Made by a program: the position numbers and the translations under genes. The notes below the pieces were generated by a model, which saw nothing but the letters and a program-made list of their open reading frames with translations, had not been told where the DNA came from and ran no database searches. A DNA stretch of 64,000 bases from Pleurotus djamor (taxonomy: Eukaryota > Basidiomycota > Agaricomycetes > Agaricales > Pleurotaceae), in contig JAPEVF010000043.1 of the NCBI GenBank assembly GCA_029747585.1, positions 1 to 64,000 of the forward strand, read 5' to 3'. This document shows positions 1 to 9,547 of this stretch, piece after piece. Every line of letters starts with the position of its first letter. Within the stretch, counting starts at the first letter, position 1.

Positions 1-192
1 TTTGTGGAAGAGGACGCAGGCGACCAGCAGCCCAGGATCTTTGCGATTCTTGACTGCGCCGAGCGGTCGACTGTGGCCAACGACGACGACAACGACGACG
101 AGGATAAGAAAGAAAGCGGTCGCCGGCGTCGCAACAGTGGATTGAAATGGGTTAAAGGCCACTTTCAGGCCCAATTCCAGCTCATTCCCCAT
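1..192 (-). CDS. Possible N-terminal part of an unrecognised membrane protein, cut by the window edge
   Basis: Reading leftward from an ATG at 192 the frame stays open for 64 codons to the first base of the window. The product has a strongly hydrophobic stretch (about residues 27-38, rich in Val, Leu and Ile) followed by a basic segment, as expected for a membrane helix. Part of the Val run comes from a GAC/GTC-type trinucleotide repeat at 83-105, so the apparent helix could be a by-product of low-complexity DNA. The opposite strand is also open over 4-351 and carries an N at 295. No family was recognised. It could be a real gene start or chance. Confidence 0.22.
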   Translation of the reverse strand, partial: MGNELELGLKVAFNPFQSTVATPATAFFLILVVVVVVVGHSRPLGAVKNRKDPGLLVACVLFHK

Positions 193-941
193 TTTTGCCT
201 CCGGAAATACCCAAATCGAGCGACGCAACCGCGTAAATTCCCATCCTCCGCAGCCAGGCCCATCTTTTCCTCCAAATCATCTTTTTCGGGTGGTNCTCCT
301 CCTCCCCAAAAAACAGCAAAAGCACATCACCATCATTTTGATGTGCTATGAAATCAGTTGGGATCAAACTACGAGTCTTACAAGCAGTGAATTATGCTCG
401 TCCTGCCAGCCGCCTCCTCGGCACCGCTGGCTACAATCGACTAATCCCCGATAACACTACGCTAGGCCCGTTTCAGCCTGGAGACCTTCAAGTGTATGTC
501 TGGCAACCGAATGATGGTTTGTTGCTTCAGGACCTCACTTGATAACTTCCACCCCATATGTTCAACATCGAGAAGCATATCGTGATTCGTGGCGTATTTA
601 AGCGTTGAGAACGTTCACTATAAATTTAACACTGATTGAAGACATTACGGTTATCGAACCCCGTAGAAAGTAGCTCCAAAGAGCTATGCCCGAGGACACG
701 AAAGTATACAACGTACTCAGGCTCGCACGGTAGGCTTCCAGTGAGAGCGTTGCGATCAACTCCTATCATACTCCAGGGGCAATGTCAAAGCAGCCCTTGA
801 AGTTGAGCAGCGTTCACGATGTGCGTTTGTTGCGAGGGGGAACGTGGAAGAACTTTGAGTACTTCACGTATACCTATCGGCGGAAAAGGGCGGTTGTGCA
901 CCCACAATGACGCGAAGACCTAGGTTTGTGCTTGGATCTAC
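193..941. other. Intergenic stretch without a supported gene
   Basis: Only short open frames occur here, such as 348-542 on the plus strand, with no recognisable domain or splice structure. It lies downstream of the F-box gene. It lacks the C-terminal coding sequence that the second F-box copy has at 34090-34240, consistent with truncation of the first copy. Confidence 0.5.
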
Positions 942-2451
942 TCACGGGGGAAGGGATCGCATATCTCTCGCGGGGCCTTCGGAGGAGTCCTCGCCATCAG
1001 TTTCCTTGTAGATTGCCCATCTACCGAATAACACCTCGAGTTTAGGATTGGAGGGCCTGCCGTCCTGAAGGGGCTGACACAGAGAGCGCAATAAGGCTTC
1101 CTCGCAGTCGCTCATTGACAGCTTCCTTAAGTTCGGTAGAGAAGGAAGTAAGTTAGACCAAGCTAACGCCGTACTGGCCAAGTGTATAGAGGATATCTCT
1201 AGTTCGGTGACGCTCGATAAGATTCGGTGCTCGAAAAGGTGGATGTAGGTTTCCAACGATGAGAGAACAAGAGGTGCAACGACCGTTAGAGAGGCACGCG
1301 TAGCGTTAGGTTGGTAGAGGTACATAGAAATATTCTTCTTTTTATCGGATGAATCAACGACGACCTTGTCAACGACGATAGGACGAGGACCAGAAAGAAA
1401 TTGAGAAACGAGGGCTTCGAGACTTCCAAGGTCGATAGAGTCATCAGAGTGAGAGAAGGGGTATGCCGCAGTGACCCTCGCAGAGCTAGGAAACTCGAGA
1501 TACTCGAACAGCTTGGATTCCCTGATATGCTTGGAGGTGACATGCAGCTCCGAAAGTTTGTGGAGATAAATCGGGAGGTTTCCGGTGACTGGAGGGATTG
1601 AATCGCTTGAGAATAACCCGAGAATATGGATCTCTTCGACGTTTGGAGTCTGTCGAAGGACTTGTACAGTCCAGGGCAGCGAGACACCCTCACCAGGGAG
1701 CGAGCGAGTTATAACGAGGCGGCGCAAAGATGGGAGGGATGGGATGTCGGGTGGGATGAAAACGTTCTCCAATGTTAGACTCTGGAGCGATGATGCTGCG
1801 GCCTTCATCCAAGGAACGGTGCTGGGTAGTTCGGGACCAAAATGTGTATACTTCGAGGCTCTCAAGACTAGATGGTGAAGACGTGGAATACCATCTGTGG
1901 CGACAAGCAAGAGGAGGTCATGAGCAACTTCGGCTTTATTTTCCACGAGCATGATCGAGAAATCTTCTACGCGTGCACTAACAGACGCGATCTTTCTGGC
2001 GGAGGCCCAAAAACTTTCACTGGATTTGGGTATCCAATGCAACGGGCACGTCAGCCAAAGGGGAGCCTCTTTAGACAACTCGATGCTCATGTCGACAAAG
2101 TAGGTCTGGAAGAAGGAGATCATAGCCCAGAACCTAGGTGTGGCGAGGGCAAGGAGACGCCACCGACGACAAATCGCAAGAAGCTTAGTCCAAGCCGTAC
2201 TGTTGGCTCTGTGGTCGAGGGAAATCGCATTATATTTCGCAGTTGTAAGAATGTGCGCAAGAATATCGTCAGGAAGCTTGCATATCGCGCTATGAGCGTT
2301 TCTTAGCGTCTTCAAGGTTCGAATCGCGTGTTCATGACGCTTGATATCTTCATCAATCGTCTCTTGTGCCACAAAGTCAGTGCGAAGGGGCTATATTGAT
2401 AGAACGCGTGAAAGGTGAGCTATTGTGAAAAGACAGAACGCAACCCACCAT
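942..2451 (-). CDS. F-box protein, copy 1, C-terminally shortened
   Basis: Two coding exons: a first exon consisting only of ATG (2451-2449), intron 2391-2448 and a long exon 2390-942, giving about 483 residues. The N-terminus has a predicted helix (ETIDEDIKRHEHAIRTLK) followed by the F-box core (KLPDDILAHIL) and a CRRWR motif. The rest is leucine-rich, as in the large Agaricomycete F-box families that supply the substrate-recognition subunit of SCF ubiquitin ligases. Copy 2 at 34081-35725 is closely similar over most of its length. Copy 1 diverges after the KET segment, ends in an unrelated tail and lacks about 50 C-terminal residues present in copy 2. The ATG-only first exon is supported because both copies keep ATG followed by a GTGGGT donor and a TATAG acceptor. 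Substrate unknown. Confidence 0.8.
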
Positions 2452-2661
2452 ATTGAACTGCTAAGGGAGCAAAAGATTGAAGTTGGGTGAACAAGGTGTA
2501 TACTCTATGTAATTGTAGTGTAGTACCAATGCGACCTGACTGTGAGAATTTTACTTCTCACGCTCTCAAAAAACCAAGCTCATGTTGATCTCATTCTTCT
2601 ACTTACAAGTACTGGACCACGACCAGGAGCATAGTACTTATCATGCTCTCTCATTTAGCCC

Positions 2662-2950
2662 ACAAGGTAACTAGTGGGTAGCACAGAGTAGAAATGTAGA
2701 TCTTTGAACTCAGTTTCCACAATTCAATGTTTCATCTGAGTTCAAAGTGTGGGGGAGAGCTTTTGGTTTCGGGCGGAAGGTTGGAAAGGAGGGTCACGTG
2801 ACCAGGGGGATTTCGCTCCGAAAGGGGCACGCCAGGAGGTGCAAGGGGCGGAGGAAAATGTCCCCGGGTCGATGAGCCCGAAGAAACCAAAAGTTCTGAG
2901 CGCGATTGAGGGCTCTGAATTCCACTGAAGCAGGAATCCAACTCAACCAC
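2662..2950 (-). repeat. B2 split direct repeat of the Ngaro-like element
   Basis: This 289-bp repeat begins ACAAGGTAACTAGTGGG and ends CCAACTCAACCAC. It recurs at 3199-3479 continued at 9440-9452, with one substitution noticed. This uninterrupted copy shows what B1 looked like before the chromovirus inserted. Its outer edge (2661/2662) is one border of the element. Confidence 0.9.
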
Positions 2951-2990
2951 ACTGTAAGTGCGAGAAAAGAAGGGGAAGTGGAAGGGTGGG

Positions 2991-3198
2991 CACGAAAATT
3001 CGAGAGGACCAGGCAGCGAGCTCGACGACGCGGACGATGAGGAAGCAAGTTGCGTCTTACGCGTCGCTGCTGCAACTGACGGGGATGCTTACATAAGCAC
3101 TCTCACAGCTGTCAAAGGGACTCTGTTGCCACTGCGTTGACCTTGTCCTTAGATAGGCTTTTGGTTCTGCTCGCAGGCTCACAGAGGCCTATCACGCA
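2991..3198 (-). repeat. A2 split direct repeat of the Ngaro-like element
   Basis: This 208-bp repeat, starting CACGAAAATTCGAGAGG and ending GGCCTATCACGCA on the plus strand, recurs at 14445-14652 with no difference noticed. It lies directly next to B1, the junction expected for an A2/B1 joint. The 40 bp between B2 and A2 (2951-2990) partly resembles the bases just inside A1. Confidence 0.9.
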
Positions 3199-3479
3199 AC
3201 AAGGTAACTAGTGGGTAGCACAGAGTAGAAATGTAGATCTTTGAACTCAGTTTCCACAATTCAATGTTTCATCTGAGTTCAAAGTGTGGGGGAGAGCTTT
3301 TGGTTTCGGGCGGAAGGTTGGAAAGGAGGGTCACGTGACCAGGGGGATTTCGCTCCGAAAGGGGCACACCAGGAGGTGCAAGGGGCGGAGGAAAATGTCC
3401 CCGGGTCGATGAGCCCGAAGAAACCAAAAGTTCTGAGCGCGATTGAGGGCTCTGAATTCCACTGAAGCAGGAATCCAAG
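3199..3479 (-). repeat. B1 split direct repeat, left part, interrupted by the chromovirus
   Basis: Copy of 2662-2940 with one substitution noticed. The remaining bases of B1 (CCAACTCAACCAC) continue at 9440-9452 on the far side of the chromovirus. The junction bases CCAAG at 3475-3479 and CCAAC at 9440-9444 fit a 5-bp target duplication with one mismatch. The intact site in B2 reads GAATCCAACTCAACC. Confidence 0.9.
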
Positions 3480-3674
3480 TGTAAGGAAGATACCTCCTTA
3501 CACGCTCCTAAGGAGCCAGGGGTATAGCTTCCTGGAATAACAAGGATAAACATTGAAGATATATATAACCGTAGACCGTACTCATGTCACCATCTTTCCT
3601 TTTTCCCTCTTTCTCGAAATACCAGCATCTGATCCTCTTACCTTCGGTCTACGACTCTCAGTGTTCACTTTACA
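3480..3674 (+). repeat. 5' LTR of the chromovirus
   Basis: 195 bp starting TGTAAGGAAGATACC and ending CACTTTACA, with TG...CA ends. It matches 9245-9439 at every position compared. The flanking bases extend the match to GTGTAA...TTACAC on both copies, so the true border could be one base wider on each side. Confidence 0.92.
3560..3568 (+). promoter_or_regulatory. TATA-like box in the 5' LTR
   Basis: The sequence TATATATAA sits about 80 bp into the LTR, a usual place for the LTR promoter, and is repeated at the same offset in the 3' LTR (about 9325-9333). No experimental support. Confidence 0.45.
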
Positions 3675-4122
3675 CTTTTTTTTTTAAGACGATCACCTTC
3701 TGGACTCGCGAACGACAAGGCACCACCCGTTCGCGAATTAAACGCGTTAACCCCGCACAGGGTCATCACGGTCATCACCGTCAGGAACCTCGCCTTGACG
3801 GAATCTTTTCCTTCACGCGTCCACCCACATCGGGATAGGAACGCCTCAGCCTCCACTGTTGTCACCGTTGTACCACCCTACTAGGGATAGGCGCAACGAA
3901 CAACCTTCAACTCTGCCTCCACGACGACCCGTGGATTCTTGGGGAAAGCCAAACGTGCGAACCCGTCTCGCTTCAGCGTCGTCACCACGGCGTCCAACAC
4001 CGGAAACCATTCCACGCCGTCGCACCCAATCAGGGCCAGCGCCGCATCAACAACACCTCAACTCAACGCAAACTCCATTACCTACATCGACGACGTCTGG
4101 GTCCCAGCAGAACAACCGCCCA

Positions 4123-5595
4123 ATGCGTCCGAGAATCGTTACCGAGTTAGTACCATCCATACCCCATTCGGCGACCACGAGTGGGAACATATCCCCCATA
4201 TCTATCCCAGACATCTCGCCACTCGTGTTTCTCCCTCCCAACCTCCTCAGCCCATCAGACCAGTTTCCCAGGTCGCCAAGCCCTCTGACTCCGCTGAGCG
4301 AGGAAATTAGTGCGCATATATCACCTGTTCTCGATTCCCAGCCGCATACTCCACCACCCTCTCCTCCATCTCCATCTTCTCGTTGGACTATTTCGCCCTT
4401 CCAGCGTGCCGTCATGCCTCTCAATCTTGCGAAGATCGATCAGGCTCGACCTAACGATCTGCCTTCACTGACTGAGGGAAAGATCGTACCCTTGGTACTC
4501 CGCAAGTTCGAGGAGGCGCTTGAAGATTATTTTATGCTGAAGAAGGTCGCTGAGGACGATAGAGTCGGGGTTGCGTTATGTTGCATCAAGGACCCGGTAT
4601 TGCGTACTTGGATTGCTGGAAACCGAACGGATATCCTGTCCTGGTCGTGGGAGGATTTTGTGTTCAGGTTTAGGATGAAGGCGTTGGATCGCGGATGGGA
4701 GGATAAGTTGAAGACGGAGCTCTGTGGCATTCACCAGGGAAAATTATCCTTTGATGAGTTCCAGAATTCTCTCCGTGCGCTAAACTCACTGCTCGCAGGG
4801 ACTAGGCAATTTATGAGTGACGATGAACTCCGCACCCAGCTGGCCGCACACCTGCACCCCGACCTCGCCGAACGCTGCAGCTACCAACAGCTCGGTCTCA
4901 TCACGGAATTCGACGATTGGGTTCACCAAGTAGATATGGCGGATCGAGAACTTCGTATGGAGCGCGAGCGTATTAATCGGTTGATTCAAGAGACCCAGAA
5001 GTTGAACTTCAGGTCGTCAAGTGCTCACTCGAGCGGCACTCATCGTGTTGCCGCGGTCGACAACGATTCCTCACGCGCTCGCGAACCTCGCGTCCCCAAG
5101 CTTACTCAAGATGAACGCGCCCTCTTACATGAACACAATGGATGCACCTACTGTCGCAAGTTCTACGCAGGCCACCGACGCTGCCAGAACTGGCCGGACG
5201 CACGCACGTACAAGACGTTGACATGGGAGATGGCTCAGCAAGCACGGAAGCTCAATCGCTCCGGTAAGAATGTTGCTGCGGTATCCGTGGATCCTGTGCC
5301 CGAGGCGTCGACATCCGGATCTACTGCTGATGAAGAGGTCGTCTATTACGATGTGGACGGTATCGTGGCTGCCGTCGCAGCTGCGCCTGCCTCGAACAAG
5401 GCTTCGTCTTACGTGTCGGCAACCTCCTGCATTGTGGGGGGGGGATGCGAGCTTCGATTCCGATGGCGACAGGTGCGAGTTCCTTTCTGCTGCCATCCCT
5501 ACTCCTGCATGTCCAATTCCTCTGACGGAGGAACCCCCTCTTGCCCCATTGGCAACACCCCAATTGACGTGGGATTGTCACCTCTTTTGTCCTGA
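4123..5595 (+). CDS. Chromovirus Gag
   Basis: The frame is open from 3859 but the first ATG is at 4123, so the start is uncertain and may lie further upstream. The first part is Pro/Ser/Thr-rich. A helical capsid-like region follows (around 4420-5010, with LRKFEEALEDYF). Near 5140-5190 is a zinc-knuckle-like motif, CTYCRKFYAGHRRC, of the variant form seen in Agaricomycete gypsy elements. The frame ends at 5595, after overlapping the pol frame. The conserved run into the protease region lies in the other frame beyond the run of nine G at 5436-5444, so the residues after that run are probably not normally made. Confidence 0.8.
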   Translation: MRPRIVTELVPSIPHSATTSGNISPISIPDISPLVFLPPNLLSPSDQFPRSPSPLTPLSEEISAHISPVLDSQPHTPPPSPPSPSSRWTISPFQRAVMPLNLAKIDQARPNDLPSLTEGKIVPLVLRKFEEALEDYFMLKKVAEDDRVGVALCCIKDPVLRTWIAGNRTDILSWSWEDFVFRFRMKALDRGWEDKLKTELCGIHQGKLSFDEFQNSLRALNSLLAGTRQFMSDDELRTQLAAHLHPDLAERCSYQQLGLITEFDDWVHQVDMADRELRMERERINRLIQETQKLNFRSSSAHSSGTHRVAAVDNDSSRAREPRVPKLTQDERALLHEHNGCTYCRKFYAGHRRCQNWPDARTYKTLTWEMAQQARKLNRSGKNVAAVSVDPVPEASTSGSTADEEVVYYDVDGIVAAVAAAPASNKASSYVSATSCIVGGGCELRFRWRQVRVPFCCHPYSCMSNSSDGGTPSCPIGNTPIDVGLSPLLS

Positions 5596-8500
5596 TTCTA
5601 ATTCATCTCACCCCTGCAACGGTGCGCTGATTGATGATGGATCATCTGTAGTTCTGATTAAGGAGTCCTTTGCCGACGCGCTTGGACTGAAACGACGACG
5701 ACTGCGTCGTCCCGTGCCTTTGGGTTCTGCATTCTCTGGTGTTTCTTCGGACATTCTTCTCCATGATTTCGTAGCGATTGTCCCGCATAATTCTGATTAC
5801 ACCTTCCGCTCCGCTGTTACCTTACAAGCAATCGTTTCCCCTTCTCTTTGCACTGATGTCATTCTTGGGGGCCCGTTTATTCGCGCAAACCGTCTTTTGG
5901 TAGACTTGGACAAAAATTCGTGTATCGCTAGATTGGACAATTCTCTTTCTGTCGACCTTACTTCTTCCTCTCGCAAAATCCCTTCACAACCAATTTCATC
6001 CCGTCGTTTCGTGCCCTTATCCGAGAAACGCAAGTCCTTCAATTCAAAGCGTCGAATGTTCCAGAGTAAGGAGTTCTCCGATCGTCTGCAAGCGTGTTAT
6101 GTGGCTTCGCAGGGTGGAAGTGAGCTCCCGGAAAAGGATCAAGCGTACGTGATGTCAGCAGTAAAAGACCGGATTGACTCGCTTGCTTTCCAGGAGAAAC
6201 TGCGCACCTTGGACGCACAGGAGAAGGAACGGTACAAAGATATGTTCCCTTCAGATATTCCCCCAGTACATCGCCTCCCCGACAACATATACCACCACTT
6301 TGTTCTCAAAGAGCCTACTCGTGCCGTCAAGGGTAAGGTCTACTCGTGCCCACGGAAGTACATGGAATTCTGGAAGACTCTCGTAAACCAGCATCTCGAA
6401 GCGGGCCGCATCCGTCCCTCTTCTTCCCCTTTCGCCAGCCCCGCGTTCCTTATTCCAAAAGCGGATCCCACGGCGTTGCCACGGTGGGTTAATGATTATC
6501 GCGAGCTGAACGAGAACACTGTACCAGATAATTATCCGCTCACGAGGGTGGACACCATCTTATCCGATGCCGGCAAAGGAGTAATCTGGGCGAAGATCGA
6601 CATGACCAATGCGTTCTTTCAGACAAAGGTTCACCCCGACGATATCAAATATACGGCTGTTCGTACACCTATTGGCCTCTACGAGTGGGTCGTCATGCCC
6701 ATGGGGTGCAGAAACGCGCCGGCAACTCATCAACGTCGCATGACTGAGGCCCTCCGTCACCTCATTGGTTCCATCTGCCATGTTTACCTTGATGACATCA
6801 TCATCTGGTCTTCTTCGGTTGAAGAACATGTGCTGAACGTACGGAAGGTTATGGACGCGTTGCGGGAGGCAAGTCTTTATTGCTCGCTGAAGAAGACTGA
6901 CCTGTTCTGCACCGAGCTGCTCTTTTTGGGACATAAGATCTCCCAGGCTGGGATTCAAGCTGACCCGGCTAAAGTGGAGCGAATTTCAGACTGGCCAGTT
7001 CCCAAGACCTGTGGCGACGTGCGCAAATTCCTGGGACTTGTACGCTACGTATCCGTTTTCCTTCCTCGTCTCGTAGATATGGCTTCAGTGCTCTCACCTT
7101 TTACCAGTGGTTTATCCGACGAGGCCGTCGCATGGAAGGCTGAACACCAACGTGCCTTCGAGGGCATCAAGAAGCTTGTCGTGTCCCACGAGTGTCTGAC
7201 GGTTATTGATCACGAGAACCCCGGTGCAAATAAGATCTTTCTGACCACTGATGCCAGCGATTTAGGGACGGGCGCTGTCCTTTCCTTTGGGAAGACCTGG
7301 GAGTCTGCGCGTCCTGTCGCATTTGACTCAAAGGGTTACTCGCCGGCCGAGAAGAATTACCCTACGCACGATAAGGAAATGCTTGCGATTATTCAAGCAT
7401 TGAAGAAGTTTCGCTGCGAGCTTCTCGGTTCCGACTTTGAAATTTTTACTGACCACCGCACGCTTGAGTATTTCACCAGGCAGAAGGAGCTCTCGAAGCG
7501 TCAACTTCGTTGGCAGGAGTTGATGGCGGATTATGCCTTCAAGATTACCTACGTGCGTGGCGCCGATAATTGTGTGGCTGACGCACTCTCTAGGACTATC
7601 GACGACGCGGCACCTGTATTGCCAATTGCGGCCGTCCGTCTCTTGTCGTGTCCGGTACCCTCGGCGTCCTCACGACTGCACATCGCGCTCGACGACGATT
7701 TGGTCCAGCAGATCAAGGATGGGTATGCTACAGACTCCTGGTGCCGATCGCTCATGGACTCCGGGTCGAAGACGCAGGGCGTGCGACTGTCTAACGGTTT
7801 GCTATATGTCAACAACAGACTCGCGGTCCCAAAGGTCGTCCCTGTTCGCGAAGCAATTTTTCGGTTGGCACACGATTCGCTTGGGCACTTCGGCGTGGCA
7901 AAGACGTATGCAGCTCTAAAAGATTCCTTCTACTGGCCGAATATGTACTCCACTCTCGCTAAGTCCTACATTCCTGCTTGCCCTGAGTGCCAAAGGAATA
8001 AGTCGACTAACACCCTACCTCCCGGTCCATTGCATCCGATAGCACCGCCTAACTCGCGTTTTGACTCCGTCGCGGTGGATTTCGTTGGCCCCCTGCCTGA
8101 AGATTCTGGTTTCAACTACTTGATTACAATGACTGATCGGCTCGGTGCCGACATTCGTCTCATCCCTTGTCGGTCGAACCTCAAAGCGCGCGATTTTGCG
8201 TCACTATTCTTCGATCATTGGTATTGTGAGAATGGTTTGCCTCTGGATATCTTTTCGGATCGCGATAAGTTATTTCTCTCGGATTTTTGGAAGGAGCTCA
8301 CCACTCTTCTTGGGGTCTCGTTGAAGATGTCCACGTCTTTTCATCCGCAAACTGATGGGGCAAGCGAGCGCACCAACCGTACGGTTATCGAATCCTTGCG
8401 CTACTTTGTGGATCGCCAGCAGACGGGTTGGGTGGCGGCCCTGCCGCGTGTACGTTTCTCTATTATGAATACAGTTAACGCCTCTTCGGGGTTTTCAGGA

Positions 8501-9211
8501 TTTCAGTTGCGCCTCGGGACGTCCCCGAGATTGGTGCCACCTTTTTCTTTGGAGGGGGAGGCGTCCGACGCAGCTGAACTGGTCCGGGATGTTTGTGATA
8601 TCGTCGATGGAGCAAAGGATGCTTTGGTTGCAGCAAAAGCGCTACAGGCGCAAGCGGCAAACAAGAACCGGGGTCCCGAGGGCACCTTAGATCAGGGAGA
8701 TCTTGTGTACCTCTCGACGGCTAATCGAAGACGAGAATACGCCCCACCGGGATCCGATCGCGTAGCAAAATTCATGCCTCGATTCGACGGGCCGTGGAAA
8801 GTCATTGAGGCATGGCCAGAGACGTCCAACTACCGCCTCGATATACCACAGGCTAAGTTCCTAACCACATTCCATCGTTCCCAACTCCGCCATGCTGTAT
8901 TGAATGATGACGCACTCTTCCCAGGACGGGCCCTCCAGCGACCAGAAGCTGTGTTGGTCAACGAAGAGCTGGAATGGCTGGTTGACCGCATTCTGGACGA
9001 GAAGAAGTCTTGTGGGAAGACGTTCTACCTCGTGGCTTGGCAAGGTTTCGGTCCTGAAGATAATTTGTGGTTGCCAGCAGAAGAGCTCGAAGACTGTGCA
9101 GCACTCGACCGATGGATGGAGTGCCGTAAGCCTGGTACGGGTGGCTCGATGAAAACGACGAAGAACACCCGGAAGAATAGCAAGAAGTCGCGCACCACTC
9201 GAAGGTCTTAG
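5444..9211 (+). CDS. Chromovirus Pol: protease, reverse transcriptase, RNase H, integrase, chromodomain
   Basis: The frame is open from 5270 but is probably entered from gag at the G run. In order: a retropepsin-like site (ALIDDGSSVVLI, near 5630); RT with WVNDYRELN and the YLDD catalytic box at about 6785-6796; RNase H (TDASDLGTGAVLSFG, near 7250); integrase with an H-H-C-C zinc site (near 7870-7990), core Asp in AVDFVGPLP (8075), core Asp in IFSDRD (8253) and Glu in DGASERTN (8360); and a C-terminal chromodomain (EWLVDRILDEK through FYLVAWQGFG, about 8965-9120). Chromodomains guide integration toward particular chromatin. All catalytic motifs look intact. Confidence 0.93.
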   Translation, partial: DASFDSDGDRCEFLSAAIPTPACPIPLTEEPPLAPLATPQLTWDCHLFCPDSNSSHPCNGALIDDGSSVVLIKESFADALGLKRRRLRRPVPLGSAFSGVSSDILLHDFVAIVPHNSDYTFRSAVTLQAIVSPSLCTDVILGGPFIRANRLLVDLDKNSCIARLDNSLSVDLTSSSRKIPSQPISSRRFVPLSEKRKSFNSKRRMFQSKEFSDRLQACYVASQGGSELPEKDQAYVMSAVKDRIDSLAFQEKLRTLDAQEKERYKDMFPSDIPPVHRLPDNIYHHFVLKEPTRAVKGKVYSCPRKYMEFWKTLVNQHLEAGRIRPSSSPFASPAFLIPKADPTALPRWVNDYRELNENTVPDNYPLTRVDTILSDAGKGVIWAKIDMTNAFFQTKVHPDDIKYTAVRTPIGLYEWVVMPMGCRNAPATHQRRMTEALRHLIGSICHVYLDDIIIWSSSVEEHVLNVRKVMDALREASLYCSLKKTDLFCTELLFLGHKISQAGIQADPAKVERISDWPVPKTCGDVRKFLGLVRYVSVFLPRLVDMASVLSPFTSGLSDEAVAWKAEHQRAFEGIKKLVVSHECLTVIDHENPGANKIFLTTDASDLGTGAVLSFGKTWESARPVAFDSKGYSPAEKNYPTHDKEMLAIIQALKKFRCELLGSDFEIFTDHRTLEYFTRQKELSKRQLRWQELMADYAFKITYVRGADNCVADALSRTIDDAAPVLPIAAVRLLSCPVPSASSRLHIALDDDLVQQIKDGYATDSWCRSLMDSGSKTQGVRLSNGLLYVNNRLAVPKVVPVREAIFRLAHDSLGHFGVAKTYAALKDSFYWPNMYSTLAKSYIPACPECQRNKSTNTLPPGPLHPIAPPNSRFDSVAVDFVGPLPEDSGFNYLITMTDRLGADIRLIPCRSNLKARDFASLFFDHWYCENGLPLDIFSDRDKLFLSDFWKELTTLLGVSLKMSTSFHPQTDGASERTNRTVIESLRYFVDRQQTGWVAALPRVRFSIMNTVNASSGFSGFQLRLGTSPRLVPPFSLEGEASDAAELVRDVCDIVDGAKDALVAAKALQAQAANKNRGPEGTLDQGDLVYLSTANRRREYAPPGSDRVAKFMPRFDGPWKVIEAWPETSNYRLDIPQAKFLTTFHRSQLRHAVLNDDALFPGRALQRPEAVLVNEELEWLVDRILDEKKSCGKTFYLVAWQGFGPEDNLWLPAEELEDCAALDRWMECRKPGTGGSMKTTKNTRKNSKKSRTTRRS

Positions 9212-9230
9212 GATGGACCTTGATCTTCTC

Positions 9231-9241
9231 AGGGTGGGGGA
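9231..9241 (+). other. Polypurine tract before the 3' LTR
   Basis: The purine run AGGGTGGGGGA lies three bases before the 3' LTR, the position from which plus-strand DNA synthesis is primed in LTR retrotransposons. Confidence 0.65.
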
Positions 9242-9244
9242 TAG

Positions 9245-9439
9245 TGTAAGGAAGATACCTCCTTACACGCTCCTAAGGAGCCAGGGGTATAGCTTCCTGG
9301 AATAACAAGGATAAACATTGAAGATATATATAACCGTAGACCGTACTCATGTCACCATCTTTCCTTTTTCCCTCTTTCTCGAAATACCAGCATCTGATCC
9401 TCTTACCTTCGGTCTACGACTCTCAGTGTTCACTTTACA
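9245..9439 (+). repeat. 3' LTR of the chromovirus
   Basis: 195 bp matching the 5' LTR throughout. It is followed by CCAACTCAACCAC, the remaining end of the interrupted B1 repeat of the host element. Confidence 0.92.
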
Positions 9440-9547
9440 CCAACTCAACCACCCCAGAGCTGAAGCTCACACAAGTCGGATTCCTGATGAAGTTGGAATT
9501 CGACCCCCACACAAGAGCGAAGACTGGGAGAATTGAAAGCAGTAATA

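Larger units (their letters stand above)
3480..9439 (+). mobile_element. Ty3/gypsy chromovirus (LTR retrotransposon), nearly intact, nested in the Ngaro-like element
   Basis: A 5,960-bp element with two 195-bp LTRs that look identical (3480-3674 and 9245-9439), a gag frame, a pol frame ordered protease, RT, RNase H, integrase and C-terminal chromodomain, and a purine tract before the 3' LTR. The chromodomain places it among the chromoviruses of Ty3/gypsy. Identical LTRs imply a recent insertion. The only visible lesion is a change of frame at a run of nine G (5436-5444) between gag and pol. No obvious tRNA-type primer site follows the 5' LTR, where a run of T is found, so the priming mode is unclear. 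Confidence 0.92.

Noticed and set aside
1872..2306. Plus-strand frame of 144 codons within the F-box gene
   Set aside because: Antisense to conserved F-box sequence present in two copies; no domain.
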